DNA of 64,000 nucleotides from an uncultured Anaeroplasma sp. (GTDB taxonomy: Bacteria; Bacillota_I; Bacilli_A; Acholeplasmatales; Anaeroplasmataceae). The stretch spans positions 39,060-103,059 of the forward strand of contig CAMEJG010000002.1 of the NCBI GenBank assembly GCA_945919465.1, read 5' to 3'. Positions 44,426-52,766 of this stretch are shown piece after piece. A model generated the notes under the pieces. The model made no database searches and was not told where the DNA came from. It saw only the letters and a program-made list of their open reading frames with translations. Made by a program: the position numbers and the translations under genes. Numbering within the stretch: position 1 is the first letter of the stretch; each line of letters opens with the position of its first letter.

Positions 44426-45289
44426 GTGAAATCAAAGGTATATTTTACAAAAGAAATTACACCAGATGCAGTACTAAAATTATATAAGCTTCTTAATTAT
44501 AAATTAGAAGGTAATACCTGTATAAAGGTTCATTCAGGTGAACCTGGTAATCAAAATTTTTTAAGACCTGATTTTTGGAGGCCTATAATTAATGAGGTTA
44601 ATGGTACTGTTGTAGAATGTAATACAGCTTATGAAGGAAAAAGAAATACTACAAAGGAACATCTAAAGACCTTTAAGCTACATGGTTGGGATCAATTTAG
44701 AATTGATTTGTTAGATAAGGAGGGGCCTGATTTAGTATTAGATATTCCCAATGGTAAAGTAATAAAAACAAATTATGTTGGTAAGGATTTAGCAAATTAT
44801 GATTCAATGCTAGTATTATCACATTTTAAGGGGCATCCAATGGGAGGCTATGGTGGCGCTTTGAAACAATTATCAATAGGTCTTGCTTCTAGCTTTGGTA
44901 AAGCATATATTCATGGAGCTGGAGAACCAGATAAAATTTGGTCTCAGGAACAAAAAAAATTTTTAGAGGCAATGGCAGATGCAGCAAAATCAATTATTGA
45001 TTATTTTAATGGAAGGATTATTTATATAAATGTTATGAAAAATATGAGTGTTGATTGTGATTGCTGCAGTGTTGCAGAAGACCCATGTATTAAGGATATA
45101 GGAGTATTAATTTCTTTAGATCCTGTGGCAATAGATCAAGCTTGTATTGATTTAGTATATAATTCTAATGATGAAAAGAAATCACATTTAATTGAAAGAA
45201 TTGAATCTAGAAATGGAATTCATACAATTGAGGTTGCAGAAGATTTAGGCTGTGGTAGTAGAGAATATGAATTAATAAATATTGATTAA
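44426..45289 (+). CDS. DUF362-family protein
   Basis: A 287-residue protein of the DUF362 family: VYFTKEITPDAVLKLY, LVLSHFKGHPMGGYGGALKQLSIGLASSFGK, ISLDPVAIDQACIDLVY. A cysteine group DCDCC followed by DPC (about 209-219) could bind metal or an iron-sulfur cluster; a separate 2[4Fe-4S] ferredoxin domain, often fused to this family, is absent. Function is unknown. The GTG start at 44426 has AAAGGAGG upstream. Confidence 0.82.
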   Translation: MKSKVYFTKEITPDAVLKLYKLLNYKLEGNTCIKVHSGEPGNQNFLRPDFWRPIINEVNGTVVECNTAYEGKRNTTKEHLKTFKLHGWDQFRIDLLDKEGPDLVLDIPNGKVIKTNYVGKDLANYDSMLVLSHFKGHPMGGYGGALKQLSIGLASSFGKAYIHGAGEPDKIWSQEQKKFLEAMADAAKSIIDYFNGRIIYINVMKNMSVDCDCCSVAEDPCIKDIGVLISLDPVAIDQACIDLVYNSNDEKKSHLIERIESRNGIHTIEVAEDLGCGSREYELINID

Positions 45290-45301
45290 ATTTATAATTT
45301 T

Positions 45302-45331
45302 AAGGAATAATGAAATAATTATTCCTTTTTT
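45302..45331 (+). terminator. Terminator after the DUF362 gene
   Basis: AAGGAATAAT/ATTATTCCTT, ten perfect pairs with a 6-base loop, then TTTT. Confidence 0.85.
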
Positions 45332-45457
45332 GTCGTTTTAATAGCTAACTTAGTGAATTAATTTGAATATAATATAATAAAATGATAAAATATAAAAAAA
45401 AGATTTTGCCTATTTTTAGTATATTAATACTAATAATTAATTAAATAAGAGGTATTT

Positions 45458-47266
45458 ATGGAAAAACACGATGTATTATTAACAGAAACTAAGCTATTTA
45501 TACAAGATTTGTTGGCAAATATTAATATAAAGGATGATATTAAAAACATTATTAATTATTGTATAAAAGAAATTAGTGTTTTTACAGATTCTAAAGCAGT
45601 TACAATTTATAAGGCTGGTATAGAAGAATATTCAGTAAATAATATTTATAAATTAGATGATTCAAATATTTTAAAAAAAGATGAAAAAATAGAAACTATA
45701 AAAGAAAGAAAATTAGATTCTTGGATTGAACGTTTAAAAGAAAATAAGCTTGTATATGTAAAAAATAAAAATGAGTTAGTAGATATATTACCAAATGAAT
45801 ATGATAGAATGACAAGAATTGGAATTAATTCATTTATGATAATTCCTTTATATACAGATGAAGAACTTCCTGTTTGTTTATGCTTAATTAATCCCAATTT
45901 TACTAGATTATCATTAGATGAAAAAACTTGGATTTATTTAGGAAGAGAAATAGGAAGATTTTATGTAGAAGAAAGAAAAGATCGCAAATATTTATCATTT
46001 ATGAAGGGAATACGTTCTAGTAATTTATCAGAATTTATTGTTGATATAAAAAAGCTTCATTATGAAGCATTACGAATAACTGATTTATTAAAAAACTATA
46101 TTCCACAAGAAGGAAATTGGGATTGGTTAATTAATTTTTATGCATCAATTATTAAACCAGAATATAAAGAAATATTTCTTAGAAAAACATCTAAAGAATA
46201 TCTAACTGAATTTCTTTCTACAGAAAAAAGCTCCTTTTCAATAGATATTGAGCGTGAGGTCAATGGTAATAGTATTTGGTTTAGACTTGATTTTTCTGTT
46301 GTTTCATTAGATGAAAATAATAATTTAGAAAGCTTTATTGTTTTAGTTAAAGATATTACACAAATGAAATATGAAGAAGAAGAAAAACAAATAATGGTAA
46401 AGGCCTTAAGTAGTATTTATAAAGCATCCTTTATTATTGATCTTAAGAAGCAATTAGCATATATTATTAATAATTCTGAAATAATGAATAAATTTTATCA
46501 AGATAAAGTCATAGATTACGATTCATTTTCTGAAAAATTTATTAGATTTATAGTTGATGATGGTTATCAAGCATTAATTAGTGAATTTATTAGATTAGAT
46601 ACATTAGAATCTAGACTAAAAGAAAAAAAGCTTTTATCTTGTGATTATTATAGTAAACAAATTAATTGGGGAAGAATTATTTTAGCTCCAGCAAAGAAGG
46701 ATAATAATGGTTCATTAGAAAAAATTGTATTTGCAATACAGGATATCACAGAACAAAAGAATAAAGAGGAATGGATGCAATATAAAATGGAGCATGATGA
46801 GTTGACCGGTGCATTTAATCGTATTGCATACAATAGAATGACAAGACAATTAAATATTGATAATACTCCCTATTCTTTAATATTATTAGATATAAATAAA
46901 TTTAAATCTATCAATGATACCTATGGCCATGATGTTGGAGATAATGTATTATCATTTCTAACTTCAGTTATTAGTAGTAAAATTCAAATGGGTGATAGTC
47001 TATTTAGATTAGGTGGCGATGAATTTGCAATAATTTTAAATAGATTAACTATAAATAATAAAAATATCATTGTAAAAATAATTGATAATATTAACAATGA
47101 AATTATGCAAACATCAAATATTGTTCCTGCTTTTTCAATTAGTGCCGGTGTTACCTTTTCTTCATTTGGCTATGATGATACTATATATCATAATGCGGAT
47201 AAAGCATTATATTATACTAAAGAAACTAAAGGTTTAGGTTATACAATATTTGAAGAAATAAATTAG
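45458..47266 (+). CDS. Diguanylate cyclase with GAF- and PAS-like sensors
   Basis: A 602-residue soluble protein. Residues 20-175 look like a GAF domain (CLCLINPNFTRLSLDEKTWIYL near its end). Residues 200-310 and 320-430 look like PAS/PAC regions ending in the coiled signals IVLVKDITQMKYEEEEK and IVFAIQDITEQKNKEE. The GGDEF domain (about 440-602) has DELTGAFNRIAY, LLDINKFKSINDTYGHDVGDN and the intact active site RLGGDEF. An RxxD inhibitory site is not in the usual place. It should make c-di-GMP in answer to a cytosolic ligand. A perfect inverted repeat TTAGTAT/ATACTAA (45416-45433) lies in the promoter region. Confidence 0.9.
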   Translation: MEKHDVLLTETKLFIQDLLANINIKDDIKNIINYCIKEISVFTDSKAVTIYKAGIEEYSVNNIYKLDDSNILKKDEKIETIKERKLDSWIERLKENKLVYVKNKNELVDILPNEYDRMTRIGINSFMIIPLYTDEELPVCLCLINPNFTRLSLDEKTWIYLGREIGRFYVEERKDRKYLSFMKGIRSSNLSEFIVDIKKLHYEALRITDLLKNYIPQEGNWDWLINFYASIIKPEYKEIFLRKTSKEYLTEFLSTEKSSFSIDIEREVNGNSIWFRLDFSVVSLDENNNLESFIVLVKDITQMKYEEEEKQIMVKALSSIYKASFIIDLKKQLAYIINNSEIMNKFYQDKVIDYDSFSEKFIRFIVDDGYQALISEFIRLDTLESRLKEKKLLSCDYYSKQINWGRIILAPAKKDNNGSLEKIVFAIQDITEQKNKEEWMQYKMEHDELTGAFNRIAYNRMTRQLNIDNTPYSLILLDINKFKSINDTYGHDVGDNVLSFLTSVISSKIQMGDSLFRLGGDEFAIILNRLTINNKNIIVKIIDNINNEIMQTSNIVPAFSISAGVTFSSFGYDDTIYHNADKALYYTKETKGLGYTIFEEIN

Positions 47267-47285
47267 GACTTAAAAGTCCTTTTTA
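47265..47285 (+). terminator. Terminator of the GGDEF gene at 45458
   Basis: AGGACTT/AAGTCCT, seven pairs with a very short loop, then TTTTT; the left arm includes the stop codon end. Confidence 0.7.
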
Positions 47286-47354
47286 TTTATCATTATAAAA
47301 TATAAAAATGCAATATAATTCATTAAATATTAAATAATATCCATTATAAAGAAG

Positions 47355-47383
47355 TTATATTTTATTTGAATTATTCATATTAT
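47355..47383 (+). promoter_or_regulatory. SigE-like promoter of spoIVA
   Basis: TTATATT (47355-47361), exactly 14 bases, CATATTAT (47376-47383). This fits the mother-cell SigE consensus GHATATT-N14-CATACAMT in 6 of 7 and 6 of 8 positions. spoIVA belongs to the SigE regulon in B. subtilis. Confidence 0.55.
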
Positions 47384-47411
47384 TAATTGAATATGAGAGT
47401 GAGGATATTAT

Positions 47412-48869
47412 ATGAATGATTCAATGCTAATGATTTCAAATCGAATGAAGAATGAGTTTTATGTGGGAGTTGTAGGTTCAAATAGATCAGGAAAGTCTAC
47501 TTTCCTACAATCATTCTTTAGATTAATGGTATTACCTAATATTACTGATGAATTTTTAAAACAAAAGATTATTGATGAATTGCCACAAACCTCAGCTGGA
47601 AAGCAAATAATGACAGTTGAGCCAAAATTTATTCCATCAACTAATCTAGAATTAAACATCTCTGATACTATTATGAATATCAGATTTGTAGATTGTGTAG
47701 GTGAAATTATCCCATCAAGTGAGGGATATGGAACTAATAAAGAACCAAGACTTGTTAAAACCCCATGGTTTGATGAGCCCATTCCTTTTAAGGAGGCAGC
47801 ATCTATTGGTACTGAAAAGGTAATATGTAATCATTCGAATTTAGGCATTTATGTTACTAGTGATGGTTCATTTGGAGAATTTACTAGAACAGAATATGAA
47901 GAAATAGAGGATTATTTGTTGCCAAAAATAAAGGAATTAAATAAACCCTTTGTTATAGTTTTAAATACTAAAAATAAAGAAGATTCAAAAGCTTTAGCTT
48001 TAGCTAAAAAAATAGAAGAAAAGTGGAATGTATCTTGTGTTACTTTATCAGCAATAAATATGACAGTAGAGGATTGCAATATAGTACTTAAGAAGGCTTT
48101 AGATGAATTCCCTATAGAATCATTAAGCTTTTCTTTACCTGACTATTTAGATTCTTTAGATGATGAATATCCATTAAAGAAAGAAATTAATAATTTAATT
48201 AAGGATACAGAGTCTAAATATAATAAAGTTAAGGATGTTAATAAATTATGTGATACCTTAAGAGATAGTAATTTATTTTCTAATGTTACTTTATCCTTGT
48301 TAGAACCATCAAAGGGTGAAGCTGATATTATTTTGGATTTAGGTGATGATAAATATCAGGAAATATTAAAGGATTTAATTGGAGATAAAATGAATTCTAA
48401 AAAGGATTTTATAGAATATCTATCAGTATCAAAAAAAGCGAATGAAATATATAATCAAGTAAAAACAGCAATAAATGATTCAAAGGAAAATGGTTATGGA
48501 ATATCCATACCAAATATTAGTCAAATGGAATTATTAGAACCTTCAATTGAAAAGAAAAATGGAATGTATGGAATAAAAATGTCAGCTCAAGCTAAATGTA
48601 TTCATATGATATCAGTAGATGTCTTAGCTTCATTCACCCCAATTATAGGTAGCTATGAACAAGCAAAGATGTTATTAGATTCAATAGAAGAAAATCCTGA
48701 AAAATTATGGAATATGGAATTTTTTGGAAAATCATTATCTGATATTGTAAATGATTCTATGAAATCAAAAATAAAATCAATTCCAGATAATTCAAAAGAA
48801 AAGGTAAAAAATGTGTTAGAAAAAATAATGAATACAGAAAGAAATAATTTAATAGCTATAATCTTGTAA
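47412..48869 (+). CDS. spoIVA: Stage IV sporulation protein A
   Basis: SpoIVA is the ATPase that polymerises on the outer forespore membrane and forms the base of the spore coat. The 485-residue protein (B. subtilis 492) has Walker A GSNRSGKS (22-29), DELPQTSAGKQIMTVEPKFIPS, VDCVGEIIPSSEGY, KTPWFDEPIPFKEAASIGT and VTSDGSFGE, which match the family almost word for word. The middle and C-terminal domains (about 245-485) are also present, ending in IIL. It is a monocistronic gene behind a SigE-like promoter. Strong evidence for an endospore programme. Confidence 0.97.
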   Translation: MNDSMLMISNRMKNEFYVGVVGSNRSGKSTFLQSFFRLMVLPNITDEFLKQKIIDELPQTSAGKQIMTVEPKFIPSTNLELNISDTIMNIRFVDCVGEIIPSSEGYGTNKEPRLVKTPWFDEPIPFKEAASIGTEKVICNHSNLGIYVTSDGSFGEFTRTEYEEIEDYLLPKIKELNKPFVIVLNTKNKEDSKALALAKKIEEKWNVSCVTLSAINMTVEDCNIVLKKALDEFPIESLSFSLPDYLDSLDDEYPLKKEINNLIKDTESKYNKVKDVNKLCDTLRDSNLFSNVTLSLLEPSKGEADIILDLGDDKYQEILKDLIGDKMNSKKDFIEYLSVSKKANEIYNQVKTAINDSKENGYGISIPNISQMELLEPSIEKKNGMYGIKMSAQAKCIHMISVDVLASFTPIIGSYEQAKMLLDSIEENPEKLWNMEFFGKSLSDIVNDSMKSKIKSIPDNSKEKVKNVLEKIMNTERNNLIAIIL

Positions 48870-48873
48870 ATAA

Positions 48874-48905
48874 TAAAAAAGCCTCAGAAATTGAGGTCTT
48901 TTATT
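48874..48905 (+). terminator. Bidirectional terminator between spoIVA and the GGDEF gene
   Basis: GCCTCA/TGAGGT-C stem (one bulge) flanked by an A run and a T run; the genes converge here. Confidence 0.65.
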
Positions 48906-49938
48906 ATTTATAGGCATTTAATAAATTAGAAATATAAATCATAAGAGACATATCTTCCTCTTGCCAGATTCTTTCAATTTTATTTTCATAAAATGCTAAA
49001 TATCCATAAATATTACCATTTTCATCCTTAATAGCACATAATAAAACAGATAATATTTTATTATTTATAAAGAAATCATATAATTCTTTAGAATCTCTTT
49101 TAATACAATATAGGCTATTATTATAGTATAATCCATATACATCTAATAAATCATATATTTTATTTGAAAAAACAGGAGTATTTAAAATAGGAGAATATAT
49201 TACTTTATTGTTAATTGTAACTTGAAAATTAGTTGAAAGATAACTATTTATAAATTCTGAAAGCTTAATTATTCTTTCTTTTAAAGGAAGCTTAGAAGAA
49301 ATAATATTATAAATTTGAGTATAAGCATGATACATTGGAATTCTTATAGGCTTAGAAATATCAATATCCTTATGCTTTTCATGTACATAAACAATAAAGC
49401 AGTTCCTACCCTTCATTTTACCTCTATATAATGCCTTATCAACCTTTTCAAATAATTCATCAAAATTAGAAGCATCTTTTGGATATGATGCAGAGCCCAT
49501 TGTACCTGTAATCATTGGACTAATACTATCTAGCTTAATAGTTCTTCTTAATACGCTTTTTTCACCATAAATAGAATGAATAAATTTATAGGTATCATCA
49601 TAGGTTCCTTCACCTAAATAAACTATAATGAATTCATCGCCGCCAAAACGACCTACTATTCCTCTATCCCCAACATATTCAACAAGCTTATCTGCAATTT
49701 CAACTAATACTTTATCACCATTACTATGACCATAATTATCATTGATTAGTTTAAAATTATCTAAATCTAGCATAATTAATGAGAAGATTGTATTATTTTC
49801 AATTAAATAATTAATATAATTAAAAATATGTTTTCTCTGTACAACCTTAGTTAAGGAATCTAATATCTCGTCATAGACATTAGTTATATTCATATTTTTA
49901 AAAAATGGAATTTTACATAAAGTTTCTTCGTTATACAT
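48904..49938 (-). CDS. Diguanylate cyclase with N-terminal GGDEF and C-terminal GAF-like domain
   Basis: A 344-residue soluble protein. The GGDEF domain comes first (about 20-185): DSLTKVVQRKHIF, LIMLDLDNFKLINDNYGHSNGDK, active site RFGGDEF, then DKALYRGKMKGRNCF. Residues 210-344 look GAF-like (LLCAIKDENGNIYGYLAFYE near the end). This order is the reverse of the usual sensor-then-GGDEF layout. No clear RxxD inhibitory site is seen. I chose ATG 49938 with AGAGGTGA upstream. The gene is controlled by a GEMM-I riboswitch and terminator in its leader, so its product or a relative probably feeds back on expression. Confidence 0.9.
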   Translation of the reverse strand: MYNEETLCKIPFFKNMNITNVYDEILDSLTKVVQRKHIFNYINYLIENNTIFSLIMLDLDNFKLINDNYGHSNGDKVLVEIADKLVEYVGDRGIVGRFGGDEFIIVYLGEGTYDDTYKFIHSIYGEKSVLRRTIKLDSISPMITGTMGSASYPKDASNFDELFEKVDKALYRGKMKGRNCFIVYVHEKHKDIDISKPIRIPMYHAYTQIYNIISSKLPLKERIIKLSEFINSYLSTNFQVTINNKVIYSPILNTPVFSNKIYDLLDVYGLYYNNSLYCIKRDSKELYDFFINNKILSVLLCAIKDENGNIYGYLAFYENKIERIWQEEDMSLMIYISNLLNAYK

Positions 49939-49954
49939 AAAATCACCTCTCAAT

Positions 49955-49984
49955 AAAAAAAATCAGTATAACACCAAATACTGA
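49955..49984 (-). terminator. Leader terminator (expression platform of the riboswitch)
   Basis: On the reverse strand TCAGTAT/ATACTGA, seven perfect pairs with an 8-base loop, followed by eight T. It lies between the aptamer and the ribosome-binding site of the GGDEF gene, so its formation would switch the gene off. Confidence 0.8.
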
Positions 49985-49987
49985 CAT

Positions 49988-50064
49988 ATTTGCAACTGGC
50001 TGCCATTTTACAGGCCCTATAGCTTTGCGTCGCCACGTTTCCATGGGTTTGCTAAAACGTTTAC
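49988..50064 (-). ncRNA. GEMM-I (cyclic-dinucleotide class I) riboswitch aptamer
   Basis: Reading the reverse strand from 50064: P1 5' arm TTGTAAAC; GCAAACC; P2 hairpin CCATG-GAAA-CGTGG with a GNRA tetraloop; the invariant GACGCAAAGC; then GGCC, GGCAGCC and the P1 3' arm GTTGCAA. These are the hallmarks of GEMM-I RNAs that bind c-di-GMP or cAMP-GMP. The aptamer begins at the predicted transcription start and is followed by a terminator and a GGDEF gene. Class membership is firm. Ligand choice is less so, as positions I align with the G20 and C92 ligand contacts both read A. Confidence 0.88.
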
Positions 50065-50070
50065 AATTTA

Positions 50071-50098
50071 ATTATACATAATTATTTCAATATTTCAA
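50071..50098 (-). promoter_or_regulatory. SigA-type promoter of the riboswitch and GGDEF gene
   Basis: On the reverse strand TTGAAA (50098-50093), 16-base spacer, TATAAT (50076-50071). Confidence 0.7.
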
Positions 50099-50151
50099 TA
50101 AAAAAAGATTATTTTGTCGAAATATTGCTTTTTATTTAAAATAATGTTCCT

Positions 50152-50313
50152 ATGATGCTAATACATTGTGCTGATATTCATATAGGTTCTAAATTGGAAT
50201 ATTAATATAGAAAAGATATATCTGATAAAAGAAAAAGAGAATTATTTAATCCCTTTAGAGGATTTATTTTATCATTAGATGGAAAGTATTTAAATAAAAC
50301 TAAAGCTTTATAA
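50152..50313 (+). pseudogene. Remnant of an SbcD-like DNA-repair exonuclease gene
   Basis: A frame beginning MMLIHCADIHIGSKLEY matches the N-terminus of SbcD-type metallophosphoesterases, with the metal motif ADIH (usually D-x-H). It hits a TAA at 50203-50205, then continues in the same frame with YRKDISDKRKRELFNPF, again like the family, before losing similarity and ending at TAA 50311-50313. About 50 codons of a protein of roughly 370 remain. It lies in the 460-base gap between the GGDEF gene and the next reverse gene. The rest of that gap is promoter, riboswitch and terminators. Confidence 0.7.
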
Positions 50314-50365
50314 AAAGAATAATCTAATAATTAGCAAATAATATCTTTTACTTATAATGATAGTA

Positions 50366-50394
50366 TAAAAAATAAAAAGCCATCATTTGATGGC
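50366..50394 (-). terminator. Terminator of the membrane-protein gene at 50414
   Basis: On the reverse strand GCCATCA/TGATGGC, seven pairs, then TTTTTATTTTTT. Confidence 0.8.
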
Positions 50395-50413
50395 CGATAT
50401 TATAATTTTAATA

Positions 50414-50920
50414 TTATTGCACTATTATTTGTTGAGCAGCTGTCACAATAACTATTCCTATTATTAAGCATAATCCCAATGATAAAATTAAACCTAAAAT
50501 TGCAATTAATATCTTCATAGCAATACTTGTGGTGTTTCTCATTAATGTCAACTCTAAAATACCTGCAAGAAAAGTTACTAAAGCACCTAAAGCTCCACCT
50601 AATATTGGAATAATCGGAACAAAGCTTAAGATCATATCAATAATAAACGGTAATAGAATCAAAATAATTTCATACCATTTGATTTTTGGTACTACCTCAA
50701 TTATTTGACTATTTACTCTGATGGTTGCCCCTTTTAGATAGTTTCCATTTAATTCTACGCTAGTTGGTTCTTCATCATTTTCATTTAGCATTCCAGAATA
50801 TACGTTTTTAGAAATTTTTAAAAATTTTTCATTATTTATTGTTAAATTTTTTTTGCCAGTCCAAAAGCTTTCTTCATAAATAATTTGACCATATTTAGAG
50901 TCATTAACTATATTTTTCAT
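50414..50920 (-). CDS. Small membrane protein, function unknown
   Basis: A 168-residue protein. Residues 1-80 are soluble and beta-rich (LTINNEKFLKISKNVY, LKGATIRVNSQIIEVV). Three hydrophobic segments follow (about 83-103, 106-126 and 137-162). No known motif is seen. The layout of a small beta-sandwich head with a membrane anchor is common among uncharacterised Bacillota proteins. It has its own promoter and terminator. Confidence 0.6.
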   Translation of the reverse strand: MKNIVNDSKYGQIIYEESFWTGKKNLTINNEKFLKISKNVYSGMLNENDEEPTSVELNGNYLKGATIRVNSQIIEVVPKIKWYEIILILLPFIIDMILSFVPIIPILGGALGALVTFLAGILELTLMRNTTSIAMKILIAILGLILSLGLCLIIGIVIVTAAQQIIVQ

Positions 50921-50943
50921 AAACTATTGCCCCCTTTTTAAAT

Positions 50944-50972
50944 ATTATAATCTTGTTTATCTTTTATTGCAA
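50944..50972 (-). promoter_or_regulatory. SigA-type promoter of the 50414 gene
   Basis: On the reverse strand TTGCAA (50972-50967), 17-base spacer, TATAAT (50949-50944). Confidence 0.7.
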
Positions 50973-51083
50973 TATATATTTGAATTGTCAAATATATTTT
51001 TCAATTGTTAAAATAATTGATTATAGAAATATATTTTTTATGATGTTATAATTAAGAAAAATAATAAAAGCATAAGGTGGTTA

Positions 51084-52664
51084 ATGATGGTATATATAAA
51101 TATAGATGATTTTATAATGGCAATGAATCATTATTCAATTGAAGAAATAAAATTAGAAAATGATAAACAATATGAGGAATTAATAAATATTTTAAAATTA
51201 AATTTATCTGATGAAAAAAATGGAAAATTTTCTTATGCTTTAGGTTATTTTTATAAAAATGGTATTGGAGTTACAAAAAATATAAAGAAAGCTATTATGT
51301 ATTTTGATATATCAGCTCAAAAAGGTAATGATGAAGCACAAGTACTAATGGGATATTTTTACGAAATTGGTTATGGTGTAAAAATGAACCTGCAAGAAGC
51401 CATTAAATGGTACACAAAAGCTGCAAATAATAAAAATATAAAGGCTCAAAGTAATTTGGGAAGTTTATATTTAAGACTTGGTGGTAATGAGAACAATAGT
51501 CTAGCTATAAAATGGCTAATGATGAGTGCAGTTTTAAATGATAAAGATGCTCAATATAATCTTGCAATATGCTATAGAGATGGTACTGGTGTTTTAAAAG
51601 ATCTTAATAATTTTATATTTTGGATAAAAAAAGCAGCCGATAATAAAAATAGTTATGCCATAAATACATTAGGAGAGTCATATTTAGCTGGTGTCGGAGT
51701 AGAAGTAGATTATAATAAAGGCTATAATTATATTTTTTCTAGTGCTATGATGAATAATGTTAAAGCACAATTTAATTTAGGAACATTATATATAAATGGA
51801 ATAGGTATAGAACAAAATTTTGAAAATTCATTTTATTGGTTTTTAGAGGCTTCTAAAAATAATGATAGAGTTTCACAATGTAATGTTGGATATATGTATG
51901 AACATGGTATTGGAACTAAACGTAATATCGAAAAAGCTATATTTTGGTATCAAAAAGCTATAGATCAAAATGAATCACGAGCTATGGTTAATTTAGCTAG
52001 TATATATTTATATAATGATAAATATAAGAATTATGATGCTGCATTAGAATTATTATTAAAAGCAGAAAAATTAGGAAATACTTATGCATATTTTTATATA
52101 GGAGAATATTATTTATTAAAAGAAGATATACAAGAAGCATTATGTTGGTATAATAAAAGTATTACATATAAAGACGCTAATTCAATGGTTAAGCTTGGTA
52201 TGTTATATGAGAAGGGATTAGAAATAAATAAAGATGATTATATGGCATTTTATTGGTATAATGAGGCAATGAAAAATGATGATGAAGGAGCCTTTAATTT
52301 AGGTAGATGTTATTATTATGGAATTGGTACTAAAAAGAATAGCGATTTAGCAATAAAATATTTTAAAATGTCATCAAAGCTTGAAAATGGAGAAGCTTCA
52401 TATTATTTAGGATTAATATATATTGAAAATATAATAGTTAATCCTAATTATAAAAAAGCATATAACTATTTTAAATTAAGTATCAAGCAAGAATCATTCA
52501 GTGGTTATTATGGTTTAGCTATATGCTATTTAGAGGGAATAAATGTTAAACCTAATATTAAAAAGGCTATTAAGAACCTTAATATTGCCTTAGATAATGG
52601 AATTAAAGATATCTATAATCTAAAAGATAAGCTTGAAGGACATAATATTTTAAATAAATGTTAG
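51084..52664 (+). CDS. Sel1-repeat protein with about 13 repeats
   Basis: A 526-residue soluble protein made almost entirely of Sel1-like repeats from about residue 45 to the end, each 32-36 residues with the pattern A-x-x-x-LGxxYxxGxGVxxNxxKAxxWYxKAA. Repeats 8 and 9 are degenerate. Sel1 solenoids mediate protein-protein contacts. No signal peptide, so it is probably cytosolic. GGTGG lies before the ATG. It belongs to a small local Sel1 group (43901 and the remnant at 44269). Partner unknown. Confidence 0.88.
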   Translation: MMVYINIDDFIMAMNHYSIEEIKLENDKQYEELINILKLNLSDEKNGKFSYALGYFYKNGIGVTKNIKKAIMYFDISAQKGNDEAQVLMGYFYEIGYGVKMNLQEAIKWYTKAANNKNIKAQSNLGSLYLRLGGNENNSLAIKWLMMSAVLNDKDAQYNLAICYRDGTGVLKDLNNFIFWIKKAADNKNSYAINTLGESYLAGVGVEVDYNKGYNYIFSSAMMNNVKAQFNLGTLYINGIGIEQNFENSFYWFLEASKNNDRVSQCNVGYMYEHGIGTKRNIEKAIFWYQKAIDQNESRAMVNLASIYLYNDKYKNYDAALELLLKAEKLGNTYAYFYIGEYYLLKEDIQEALCWYNKSITYKDANSMVKLGMLYEKGLEINKDDYMAFYWYNEAMKNDDEGAFNLGRCYYYGIGTKKNSDLAIKYFKMSSKLENGEASYYLGLIYIENIIVNPNYKKAYNYFKLSIKQESFSGYYGLAICYLEGINVKPNIKKAIKNLNIALDNGIKDIYNLKDKLEGHNILNKC

Positions 52665-52712
52665 TGTAATTATATTTTTTATGTGAAATAATGTTAAATA
52701 ATATGAATATTA

Positions 52713-52741
52713 TTGTTATTTTATACAAATTAAAATATAAT
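52713..52741 (+). promoter_or_regulatory. SigA-type promoter of the protease lipoprotein genes
   Basis: TTGTTA (52713-52718), 17-base spacer, TATAAT (52736-52741). Confidence 0.65.
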
Positions 52742-52766
52742 TAAATGTGCTAAATGAGGTGTTATA

